Assembly (NCBI GenBank): GCA_965205255.1
Contig: OZ242051.1
Span: 1,302,001 to 1,366,000, forward strand
Direction: 5' to 3'
Length of the DNA stretch: 64,000 nucleotides
DNA from: G965205255 sp965205255
Lineage (GTDB): Bacteria > Pseudomonadota > Gammaproteobacteria > Pseudomonadales > Endozoicomonadaceae
Under the pieces are notes generated by a model that was given only the letters and a program-made list of their open reading frames with translations, ran no database searches and had not been told where the DNA came from. The translations under genes were made by a program, and so were the position numbers. Positions 41,386-50,193 of this stretch are shown piece by piece. Every line of letters begins with the position of its first letter. The first letter of the stretch is position 1.

Positions 41386-42697
41386 TGTTAAAACCTTTAA
41401 TATATTTTAATATGTTATTTTTATGGTCATTAAACGACCACCCTAATAATTAAAGTTCCAGAAATTTTTAGTATTTCACATCTAAAACTTCAAGATTTTT
41501 AATATTTTTCTATATTGAATTTTTGAATTATATTCATTTATTCAAAATATTACACCATATATAAACTAAACATATAGAATTTTGTTATAAGAATCATTCC
41601 ATTAATTCATGTTTTAGTTCAAAAGCATAATACAATTAGATTGATTCAATCTGGAATCCAGATTAATCTCTTTTTATTAAAGTCAGCGAATTTATCATAA
41701 ATATGATTTATTATGCAAGTAAAAAATAAATAAAAAACTTATTACTTTCTAAAATTAACAATATTATGGACAGTTTTTCTAAAGCCTAATACCCGTGCGG
41801 CAAGGTCTGTACTATAAAATTAATATTTAATTGCAATGGCTGATCATCGCAGACTTACAATTAAATACCCTATAAAGCCACGGCCCTTAAAGTTAAAGGA
41901 AAAAAACTATCTGAAGTTTTGTAATTAATCAAATATAAAACACACCGCTTCTCTGTTTATTTGATATTTTGTATTTTTTTTCAACCTAAAAATTCTGCAA
42001 AATTAATAAGATTTCTTATACAAAAGGCTTTTTTGATTAAACTGGGTTAAATTTTTTTATTTATATAAATTCACTGCTTCACTCTTTCTGAACATTATGT
42101 CTTAAATAGTCTGTTTAACCAGACTGAGAATTTTGCTGTGTTTATTATACTGGGCTAGTTAGTGTAACTATTTCACATTAATACCAAAAATTGTTTCTAA
42201 CTTCTACTATGAACATGCTTTTATAGCTTGCTGTTAAGGGCGAAGTGACAAGTCGTACCAGCTATTGCCAAGAAACTTAAACGCATATCATAAGAAAGAT
42301 CAGAAAAGTATTGCAATGAGAAGCTAGAAGCAAGTTTTGCATAATACCTAAATCTCATATTAAGCACTAGCCTCATTTGTAACTATTATGATTTTTTGGC
42401 ATATAAACCCAAATATATTACAGTCGCAGGCCCTATAACACTAGCTGTGAATGGATATATCACTCTACAGGTTACATGCCTTGCACTTTATATAAGATGA
42501 CGAAAAACGAAACTGGTTAAATCCAGCTCCTCAGTGCGTAACATTAATTAATAACTTTATTTTTATAAAGGCAATATGCCAAGCTTGATAATAAACGACT
42601 TGAAAAATTATAAATATTATTTAAAACTAGTAATCAGCTAGAGTATATTTGATTCATAGTTATACAAAACGATGGTGCAGATAAATCTCAGACAGAG
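41386..42697. other. 1.3-kb AT-rich non-coding region
   Basis: No convincing coding frame, tRNA or hairpin terminator is seen between the divergent H-NS-like and acyltransferase genes. The sequence is very AT-rich with many short A/T tracts and TATAAT-like words. It may be decayed genes or a silencer-bound region. Confidence 0.5.
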
Positions 42698-44503
42698 ATG
42701 GAGCAGTTAATTATGAAACCTCCTTTCAAGCTACCCAGACGAATGCCGTTTGGGCTAATTGCCTCCATGGTTGAGAGTTGTATTGGTTTAAGAAAACTGG
42801 ATAAGCTTTACCACGATAACTTTCAAAGCACCGACACACCCAAAGACTTCGTTAAACAAGGTTTAGAGTTGCTAGATATTGACTATCAAATCAGTCAAGG
42901 CAACAACACAACTATACCTGAAAAAGGCCCCCTTATTATTATGGCTAATCATCCTTTTGGCGGTGTAGAGGGGCTCGTGCTTGTAGATTTAATTCTAAAG
43001 ATTCGGCCAGATATTAAAATTCTGACGAATCAGGCGCTCAGTGTTTTTGACAGTTTTAATAAAATATGCATCGACGTTGACGTGCTCAATACATGCTCAA
43101 ATAAAAAGAAAAACTGGCTTGCATTTAATGAAGCAAGAAACTGGATTGATACTGGCGGAGCACTATTACTATTTCCTTCAGGGGAGGTGGCAAGCTGGCA
43201 GTGGAAACAAAAAACTGTGGTAGAGGCACCTTGGCAGAATACGGTTGCCCGTCTTGCACAAAAAACACAGGCAAATATTTTACCTGTGTTTTTTGAAGGA
43301 ACAAATAGTACAGTTTTTCATTCTTTAGGTTTAATTCATAAGCGTATGCGTACGATATGGCTTATTCGGGAGCTAATCAACAAAAAAGGTGAAAAAATCA
43401 GGCTTCGAATTGGCGAGGTGATTACACAAAACGATATTGCATCTTTGGATAATAAAACAGTTATTACAAATTACCTGCGTTTAAAAACACTTTTGCTAGG
43501 TTGCCAGCAAGAGGGTGCGATTAACTCCAAAAGTAAAATAAAAGTTGATAACTTTTCAGAGCAGGAGCATCTAAAGTTAACTTTAGATCATGCACGGTAT
43601 CAAGAAGATGTTGAAAAGCTCGATAAGAATCAACTGTTGCTAGAAAAAAATGGAATGCAGATCTGGTATGCATCTTCAGATCGCATACCCTGTTTGCTTC
43701 AAGAGATTGGTCGCTTGAGAGAGATAGCATTTCGCGCTGCAGGCGAGGGTTCGGGAAAAGCCTTAGACCTTGATGAATTTGATAAACACTACGACCACTT
43801 GTTCTTATGGAATATTAAAAAGAAAGAACTGGCCGGCGCCTACAGAATAGGAAAAACCGATGAAATTTTTGCTAAAAAAGGGCTAAAAGGACTCTATTCA
43901 CATAGTCTCTTTGGTTATGAAGAACAATTTTTAGAAAAACTTTCACCCTGCCTGGAAATGGGGCGCTCATTTATCCGACAAGAATACCAAAAAGATCTCA
44001 GCAGTTTATTGCTATTGTGGCGGGGTATTGGTGCTTATATGGTAAAGTATCCGCATTATCGCATACTGTTTGGCCCTGTTACTATTAGTGATGATTATTG
44101 TGAAATTTCCAGACAGTTGATCACGAGTTGTTTGACAGCTAACAACTATGATAAAAACCTTGCATCACTTATAAACCCTGCAACACCTTATAAAATAACA
44201 AAAAAAGTCCCATGGACGACAAGCCACCTGTCTGGTATAAACCAGGTGGAAATGTTGTCTTCTCTTGTAAAAATTATTGAAGGCGACAAAGGTATTCCTA
44301 TTCTTATCAAGCAATACTTGAAGCTTCGGGGAGAGTTTGTGGGTTTTAATCTGGATAAAGATTTCTGTAATGCACTGGATGGGCTTATCATTGTTGATAT
44401 TAGTCAGATTGATCGACGCACACTGAATAAGTATATAGGAGCAGAGCAAGCCGAACGATACTTCTCATACCATCAGGCAAATAAACAGGTCTTATCTGCG
44501 TAA
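42698..44503 (+). CDS. Bifunctional acyltransferase, OlsF-like (ornithine lipid synthesis)
   Basis: 601 residues, two domains. Residues about 70-270 are PlsC-like: LIIMANHPFGGVEGLVLVD (NHPxGGxE in place of HX4D) and LLLFPSGEVASWQWK (FPxGE). Residues about 310-580 are a GNAT domain of the OlsB type: LREIAFRAAGEGSGKALDLD, AGAYRIGKTDEIF, LEMGRSFIRQEYQKDLSSLL and LLWRGIG. This order fits OlsF enzymes, which N- and O-acylate ornithine to make the membrane ornithine lipids used under phosphate limitation. No Pho box is obvious. Confidence 0.8.
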   Translation: MEQLIMKPPFKLPRRMPFGLIASMVESCIGLRKLDKLYHDNFQSTDTPKDFVKQGLELLDIDYQISQGNNTTIPEKGPLIIMANHPFGGVEGLVLVDLILKIRPDIKILTNQALSVFDSFNKICIDVDVLNTCSNKKKNWLAFNEARNWIDTGGALLLFPSGEVASWQWKQKTVVEAPWQNTVARLAQKTQANILPVFFEGTNSTVFHSLGLIHKRMRTIWLIRELINKKGEKIRLRIGEVITQNDIASLDNKTVITNYLRLKTLLLGCQQEGAINSKSKIKVDNFSEQEHLKLTLDHARYQEDVEKLDKNQLLLEKNGMQIWYASSDRIPCLLQEIGRLREIAFRAAGEGSGKALDLDEFDKHYDHLFLWNIKKKELAGAYRIGKTDEIFAKKGLKGLYSHSLFGYEEQFLEKLSPCLEMGRSFIRQEYQKDLSSLLLLWRGIGAYMVKYPHYRILFGPVTISDDYCEISRQLITSCLTANNYDKNLASLINPATPYKITKKVPWTTSHLSGINQVEMLSSLVKIIEGDKGIPILIKQYLKLRGEFVGFNLDKDFCNALDGLIIVDISQIDRRTLNKYIGAEQAERYFSYHQANKQVLSA

Positions 44504-44505
44504 AT

Positions 44506-44541
44506 AGAGGTATAAACAGAGGTATAAACAGAGGTATAAAC
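44506..44541 (+). repeat. Three tandem copies of agaggtataaac
   Basis: Three exact 12-bp units immediately after the acyltransferase stop; likely replication slippage. Confidence 0.9.
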
Positions 44542-44621
44542 AGAAATATTTTGTTCAGGTCTAATGGAATCGAACACTTATATTGAGAGACAATATTTGT
44601 TAATCAATGAGGGTGTTCAGT

Positions 44622-44892
44622 ATGAGTAAGAACCGTGTTTACGAACAGTATCCAAAGGAATTTAAAAAAGAGGCTTTATCTTTGGTACGGGAATAAGCTT
44701 ATTTATTTCCCAAAGTTTCTAAAGCACTTGCTAAGTATGAACTAGATAAACTGAAACGCCTGCGCAAAGAAGAGAAGCAAACCGTTGATAAATAGAACAC
44801 TTTCCGTCCCCATTTTGGTTTGCATAGCCAAACTCCAATAGAGATATTTAACAACTCAAACAGCAGATTGCCTGAGTCTCATAGTGTATGAA
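44622..44892 (+). pseudogene. Decayed IS3-type transposase fragments
   Basis: ATG 44622 reads MSKNRVYEQYPKEFKKEALS followed by LVRE and a stop, like an IS3-family OrfA start. A further piece reads LDKLKRLRKEEKQTVDK and then FRPHFGLHSQTPIEIFN, like the end of OrfB. The right limit agattgcctgagtctcatag matches the inverse of the IS end at 28702. All frames are broken. Confidence 0.6.
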
Positions 44893-44937
44893 GCTATACA
44901 GGCCAAAAAAAGAGGTTTCTTTTATTTTGGAAATCGC

Positions 44938-44943
44938 TATAAT
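44938..44943 (+). promoter_or_regulatory. -10 box of the rplM-rpsI promoter
   Basis: A perfect TATAAT about 120 bases before rplM, directly after the IS remnant. The -35 region (ttttatt/gtttct) is weak. Confidence 0.5.
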
Positions 44944-45065
44944 ACACCAACCCGTTTCCCATTAATGAGTGCCTGATGCTGCGGTACTCGGAATGTTTAG
45001 ATAAGTTCAGGGCAGCCGCGAGACAATTATTAACTCGCATTGTTAGCATTGAGGCTAAGTTTTAT

Positions 45066-45494
45066 ATGTCAACTTTTACTGCAAAAGCTGAAAGCGTTAA
45101 GCGCGAATGGTTCGTGGTTAATGCAGAAGGCAAAACACTAGGTCGCTTGGCAACCGAAATTGCCCGTCGTCTGCGTGGAAAACATAAGCCTGAGTACACT
45201 GTTCATTGTGATACCGGCGACTACATTGTTGTGATCAATGCCGAAAAAGTACGTGTTACTGGACGTAAAGCGACTGATAAGATGTACTATCGTCATACGG
45301 AATATCCAGGTGGATTAAAATCAATAAGCTTTGATAAGCTGATATCTCACAAGCCCGAAAGAGTCATTGAGCTGGCCGTTAAAGGCATGATGCCCCGTAA
45401 TCCTTTGGGACGTGCGATGCAGAGTAAATTAAAAGTTTATGCAGGTGAATCTCACCCTCACACTGCACAACAGCCACAAATTCTGGATATCTGA
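45066..45494 (+). CDS. rplM: 50S ribosomal protein L13
   Basis: 142 residues, the same length as E. coli L13: KREWFVVNAEGKTLGRLATE, IARRLRGKHKPEYTVHCDTG, and MMPRNPLGRAMQSKLKVYAG. The start at MSTFTAKAES is preferred over an in-frame ATG 30 codons upstream, which would add unrelated residues. Confidence 0.97.
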   Translation: MSTFTAKAESVKREWFVVNAEGKTLGRLATEIARRLRGKHKPEYTVHCDTGDYIVVINAEKVRVTGRKATDKMYYRHTEYPGGLKSISFDKLISHKPERVIELAVKGMMPRNPLGRAMQSKLKVYAGESHPHTAQQPQILDI

Positions 45495-45507
45495 GAGGCG
45501 ATAGATT

Positions 45508-45900
45508 ATGGCAATACAACAAAACTATGGAACAGGTCGCCGTAAAACTTCGGCAGCACGTGTATTCTTAAAACCTGGTACTGGAAATATTACCATTAAT
45601 GGTAACAGTCTTCAGGACTACTTCGGTCGTGAAACAGCACGTATGGTTGTAATGCAACCACTCGTTCTGGTTGAAATGACTGATAAAGTTGATATCACCG
45701 TTACTGTTAAAGGTGGTGGCGGTTCTGGTCAGGCTGGTGCTATCCGTCATGGTATCACTAGAGCCCTGATTGATAACGATGAATCACTGAGACCAGCTTT
45801 AAGAAAAGCAGGATACGTAACTCGTGATGCCCGCATGGTTGAACGTAAAAAAGTCGGCCTGCATAAAGCACGCCGAGCTACCCAGTTCTCCAAGCGCTAA
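45508..45900 (+). CDS. rpsI: 30S ribosomal protein S9
   Basis: 130 residues: YGTGRRKTSAARVFLKPGTG near the start, GGGGSGQAGAIRHGITRALI, and the C-terminal RKKVGLHKARRATQFSKR that reaches the P-site tRNA. It is in an operon with rplM (13-base gap), with a GAGAGGCGA ribosome site. Confidence 0.97.
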   Translation: MAIQQNYGTGRRKTSAARVFLKPGTGNITINGNSLQDYFGRETARMVVMQPLVLVEMTDKVDITVTVKGGGGSGQAGAIRHGITRALIDNDESLRPALRKAGYVTRDARMVERKKVGLHKARRATQFSKR

Positions 45901-45908
45901 TTAAAAAT

Positions 45909-45957
45909 AGCCTCTGCCGTACTTTTCTCGTTAAAAGTTCAACAGAGGCTTTATTTT
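45909..45957 (+). terminator. Terminator after rpsI
   Basis: agcctctg / cagaggct stem with inner acttttctcgttaaaagt pairing, then tttattttt. Confidence 0.85.
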
Positions 45958-46029
45958 TGTCATTTTTTTCTTGCCTGAACAATCTGATTTTCTGTCAGTT
46001 TTAGCACCACTTTGACCGATTGCTTCAAA

Positions 46030-47607
46030 TCAACCGACACGTTTTACAAATTTCAACACCATTAGCAAAATACAAATAAGCAAAAAGGTTACAAGCGCAG
46101 ATACGCCACCTGCAACATTTGAGAGTGAAAAACCCATTACGATATACCCAATTAAGGCTATTAACCCTGAGATCAGGGTATACGGCAATTGAGTCAGCAC
46201 ATGATCCATGTGATCACAACCTGCTCCAACAGATGATAATACAGTTGTGTCCGAAATTGGTGAACAGTGATCCCCAAACACAGAACCTGCTGCCGTTGCA
46301 GACATAACAGGCACAAATAGCGATGCGTCACCAATACCTGAAACCAGATTAGCTGCTACAGGAATCATAATCCCAAAAGTCCCCCAGCTACTTCCTGTAG
46401 AAAAAGCAATGGCTAAAGAAACCAAAAACACTAATGCCGGAAGAAAATGCATATCCAGCACACCAGCAATCTGGTCTGCCAGATAATTACCTGTTCCAAT
46501 CTGATCAATCACGTCCACTAAAAGCCAAGCCAATACCAAAATAACAACAGCACCAAACATTGAGGTCATACCTGAATAAATCACTTTAATTGTTTGAAAT
46601 AGTGAAATTTGTTTGGGAAGCAATCTGATAATCAATATAACTATTGCACACACAACACCATTTAATAACGACAACCCAACATGAGTGTATTCCAATGAGG
46701 CTATCATGCTAAAAGGCATGGATTTTTCAATCATCACTCTGGCTCCCAAGGCAAACATAGTGAAGACAGACACTACACAAAGCACTACTATCGGGAGCAA
46801 AAGGTCTGTCACTTTTCCTTCATTTTCGGCTTTAGCCGAAAAACTACCAAAAGGCACTCCTTTACCAGAATCAAATAAAGCTCCCTGCGCTGCTTGCCTT
46901 TCATGCTTTTTCATGGCAAAAATGTCAAAACCAAAAAGCGATACAACAATAACCATTCCCAGTGACGCCAGCGCATAAAAATTCAGTGGAATCATAGATA
47001 AAAAAACTGAAAAAGGTGAACTATCAGTAATTTTATTCTCCACCATTACTGTTCCTAATAGTGTAATAAGATAAGCTCCCCAGCTCGAAAGTGGCATAAG
47101 AATACACACAGGTGCAGATGTCGAATCAAGGATATAAGCTAGCTTTGCACGGGAAACATTTTGCCTGTCAGTGACAGGCCTGCAAGTATTACCCACCACC
47201 AACGCATTAAAATAGTCATCGATAAAAAGCACAATTCCCAAAAAAATTGTACTTAGCTGAGCTTTTTTAGCACTGTTGATACGTTGTGCCATCCAATTAC
47301 TGAAGGCAACAGAACCACCTGAAAAGTTAATCAGACTATAAAGGCCACCCAACAATAATAAAAATGCCAGAATGGATACCTTATCAATATTAAGGCTGTT
47401 TACATTCCGCAACCAAAATAACCCACCCGATTTATTTCCAATAAAGGAAACCGCATCAACCACTGAGTAGTTAGTAACCAATAGTGCACCAACAACCGTC
47501 CCCGCAAGCAAAGATAACTTTACCTTTCGTGTAATGACAGCAAGAACAATAGACACCAAAGGTGGCAATAATGAAAGCCAAGATGCAGAAAGCGTGGTGA
47601 TTAACAT
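46030..47607 (-). CDS. NhaC-family Na+/H+ antiporter
   Basis: 525 residues, about 12 membrane segments. VLFIDDYFNALVVGNTCRPV, ILDSTSAPVCILMPLSSWGA and GSSWGTFGIMIPVAANLVSG with VFGDHCSPISDTTVLSS are landmarks of the NhaC family (Na+/H+ or related exchange at the inner membrane). A cytosolic loop follows FDIFAMKKHERQAAQG. It is monocistronic and convergent with rpsI. The exact cation or organic substrate (some members are malate/lactate antiporters) is not readable. Confidence 0.88.
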   Translation of the reverse strand: MLITTLSASWLSLLPPLVSIVLAVITRKVKLSLLAGTVVGALLVTNYSVVDAVSFIGNKSGGLFWLRNVNSLNIDKVSILAFLLLLGGLYSLINFSGGSVAFSNWMAQRINSAKKAQLSTIFLGIVLFIDDYFNALVVGNTCRPVTDRQNVSRAKLAYILDSTSAPVCILMPLSSWGAYLITLLGTVMVENKITDSSPFSVFLSMIPLNFYALASLGMVIVVSLFGFDIFAMKKHERQAAQGALFDSGKGVPFGSFSAKAENEGKVTDLLLPIVVLCVVSVFTMFALGARVMIEKSMPFSMIASLEYTHVGLSLLNGVVCAIVILIIRLLPKQISLFQTIKVIYSGMTSMFGAVVILVLAWLLVDVIDQIGTGNYLADQIAGVLDMHFLPALVFLVSLAIAFSTGSSWGTFGIMIPVAANLVSGIGDASLFVPVMSATAAGSVFGDHCSPISDTTVLSSVGAGCDHMDHVLTQLPYTLISGLIALIGYIVMGFSLSNVAGGVSALVTFLLICILLMVLKFVKRVG

Positions 47608-47802
47608 AATTTATTTTTTTTATTTATTTATTTATTTAAAAAAGATTATCGAAAACAGCTGTATTTCTATTTATCAGACCGCTACTAGCTTACCATAAAA
47701 TATCATCACCAATAACTCTGTGCACAAAGCATTATTGATAGGTCTTTTATACGGATAAAACCTGTCAACTTTGTAAAGATAGGTTATGTTAATCTACTAT
47801 TT

Positions 47803-48303
47803 TTATAATTGTTCATCGGGGTTAATCTCAATTAAAAAATCAAGCATTTTATCACCATCAAACAGGTATTTTCCCATAAATATAGTATCACTAAGCATGT
47901 GTGGCACCCATAGATAATCATCCTCCCACATTTCTTCGAACGGCATCAGTTCTTTGGAATACCAGATTGGAATCGCCTCATCAGTTTCAATGGGTGAACC
48001 TTCGTACTGGTCTGTTTTAAATACATGAACATGCATACGATAATCATCAGCAAACTGAAAAAGATTTTCGCCACACCATTTTATATTATTAGCCGTTAAG
48101 CCCACCTCTTCCTTTAATTCACGGATAGCACACTGCTCGATAGTTTCTCCCGGCTCTAACTTTCCACCCGGCCCATTAATTTTTCCTGCTCCCAAGCCTC
48201 GTTTCTTGCGAATAAGAAGAATGTTATTTCCTTCTGTCACAAACAATAAAGTAGCAATATCATCAGGCTTCCACTGCTGCCAGTTAATATCCTGTACCTG
48301 CAT
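47803..48303 (-). CDS. MTH1-like Nudix hydrolase
   Basis: 166 residues. The Nudix box GGKLEPGETIEQCAIRELKE then EVGL (Gx5Ex7REUxEExGU) is complete. LLIRKKRGLGAGKINGPGGK, MHVHVFKTDQYEGSPIETDE and FEEMWEDDYLWVPHML parallel human MTH1 (KKRGFGAGRWNGFGGK, WPDDSYWFP) closely, so cleavage of 8-oxo-dGTP or similar oxidised nucleotides is likely. It lies just downstream (13 bases) of the LpxL-like gene, probably in one transcript. Confidence 0.88.
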   Translation of the reverse strand: MQVQDINWQQWKPDDIATLLFVTEGNNILLIRKKRGLGAGKINGPGGKLEPGETIEQCAIRELKEEVGLTANNIKWCGENLFQFADDYRMHVHVFKTDQYEGSPIETDEAIPIWYSKELMPFEEMWEDDYLWVPHMLSDTIFMGKYLFDGDKMLDFLIEINPDEQL

Positions 48304-48316
48304 TTAATGGTAACCT

Positions 48317-49354
48317 CTAGTCATACAAAGAAGGATCATCTTTATTTAGCCTTGTTTTAAAGCGACGGTGCATCCAAAGGTATTGCTCAGGGTGTTCTTT
48401 CACCAGATTTTCAATAATTTGACTGATTCTTAACGTATCTGCCTCTTTATTTTTCGTTGGGAAGTTATCCAATGGTGAACTAATACGAAAAACATACTGC
48501 TTTGTCTTCAAATCAAGATAGTAGTCCATCATCAGTATCTTTGCATTGCATTTGTTTGCATATACAGAGACGGCCGGCACAGTAGCTGCTTGCTGCCCAA
48601 AAAATGGAACAAACAAACTTGATTGACGACCCAGATCATGGTCAGGAATGATAGATCCGGTTTGTCCGCTTTGCACCAAATAAAGGAAATCTTTTATACG
48701 CTTATGAGGAATCATTTTTGGAGTAAAAGGGTATGAAGCACGTCTGCGACTAATGATATATTCATACACAATATTATTGTTTACACGATAAAGATGACTG
48801 GTAGCAATTTTATCGCATAGTATGCGCCCCATTGCTTCAAGGCATTGCATATGAAGCCCGCATAATATGATATTGGCTCCTTTTTCTTTTAATTTTTCGT
48901 AATGCTCAAGACCTTCAAAACGGTAAAGCTTTTTTATCCTCGATAATCGCGAAAACCAAAAAAGCCCAGGCTCTAATAAGGCAATACCTGCATATTTAAA
49001 ATTATCCCTTACCAGATTTTGACGTTCATCAGCAGATAAATGAGGAAAGCAAAGCTCAATATTGCGCCTTGCAATACGTTGCCTTTTTTTAAGTACATGC
49101 ATGAGAAGAACACCAAGTGTTTTTCCAGTTCGCAAATAAATGGCCATGGGAAGCCTACCCAGACACCAGAGTATTCCCAAAAAAAACCAGACAAGCCAGT
49201 ACTTTGGCTTTAAGTAGAACCAGCGCCAAGGACATGCTTTACAATACTTGTCTTCAAGCGCTTTAATTCTTTGAGATTTATTTATATTCAACGTCATGCA
49301 GTGTTTATGTAAAAAGTCAGGTTTATCGATATTGCATGTGTCCGTAAAGCACAC
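48317..49354 (-). CDS. Lipid A acyltransferase, LpxL/LpxM-like
   Basis: Up to 345 residues; the start may instead be at 49297 (MTLNINK). There is one N-terminal membrane segment (WLVWFFLGILWCLGRLPMA). IILCGLHMQCLEAMGRIL holds HX4E (catalytic His/Glu), SIIPDHDLGRQSSLFVPFFG is the conserved late-acyltransferase motif, and YLWMHRRFKTR the C-terminal motif. It adds a secondary acyl chain to lipid A at the inner membrane. Confidence 0.88.
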   Translation of the reverse strand: MCFTDTCNIDKPDFLHKHCMTLNINKSQRIKALEDKYCKACPWRWFYLKPKYWLVWFFLGILWCLGRLPMAIYLRTGKTLGVLLMHVLKKRQRIARRNIELCFPHLSADERQNLVRDNFKYAGIALLEPGLFWFSRLSRIKKLYRFEGLEHYEKLKEKGANIILCGLHMQCLEAMGRILCDKIATSHLYRVNNNIVYEYIISRRRASYPFTPKMIPHKRIKDFLYLVQSGQTGSIIPDHDLGRQSSLFVPFFGQQAATVPAVSVYANKCNAKILMMDYYLDLKTKQYVFRISSPLDNFPTKNKEADTLRISQIIENLVKEHPEQYLWMHRRFKTRLNKDDPSLYD

Positions 49355-49539
49355 CCTGATTTCTGATACCTGATAAAGAACCTAAAAATCGATGTAGTAT
49401 AAAGCGAGTGCAGTATATTTGGAAGATATTTTTGTGTCTACAAACGATTACACTATAAAAATCTTATTCTCAACGTTAAAAACCGACTCTCTTGCACAAA
49501 ATTGTTCAAGGTAAGTTTTTACAGCACCTACTCTCTCAG

Positions 49540-50110
49540 AAAACGAACTGACTTTGTACCAGACGCACTTCGCCTGCAATATCCTGTCCGTAACACCATA
49601 AGTTCATCTGTCCTTTTCTGAACATACGCATGACTTCAAATCCTTTAATCGTGGCATAGGCCGTGCGCTTTGACTGAAGATGAGCTGTTTCATCTTGCCG
49701 TGATCTGACTCAATTTGGTTGTTCAGATACTTAACCTGTCAGTCAGTGACTGAGAGACTCAGAGTAGGTACCTTTCTCTTTAAGTGCCTTAATAGCAGGA
49801 TTGTACGCCTTATTTTTATCAGTATTTAAAGTACTGGGATACTTGTAGGACTTAGGCTATTTAACGCCTTATCCAGAAAGTTTTTATCTACTTTCTAGTT
49901 GCGGGTACTGAAGAGGTAAAAGTCGATAGTTTCGCCCTTTTTGGTAATGGCTCGGTACAGGTACATCCATTTTCCTTTCACATCGATACCCCGCTCAGCC
50001 AGTATCTCTAACAGTTCACGGTAGCTCATACCATGCTTACAGAAGCAGCGTACCGCCAAAGAATGATATCCCTCGAAAAGTGACTCCATTTCAAGTCAGA
50101 CATGGTTACT
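49540..50110 (-). pseudogene. IS6-like transposase, decayed
   Basis: The N-terminal part (HGMSYRELLEILAERGIDVK, then GKWMYLYRAITKKGETIDFY) is IS6-family, but the region between the HTH and the first catalytic Asp has been lost, since ERGI runs straight into DVKGKW. Downstream pieces (related to YLNNQIESDH and LKGF-type segments near 49600-49720) are in other frames. Confidence 0.75.
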
Positions 50111-50193
50111 CTACATTTATTTTTTGGAGGTAGTCTGGCTAATTATCAATTCTTTGCAATGGAGCCAGTATTTTAAACCAAAACCAAAATATT

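Noticed and set aside
47608..47645. attt-rich tract before the NhaC-type gene as a phase-variable repeat
   Set aside because: The units are short and irregular and lie outside coding sequence; no evidence for switching.
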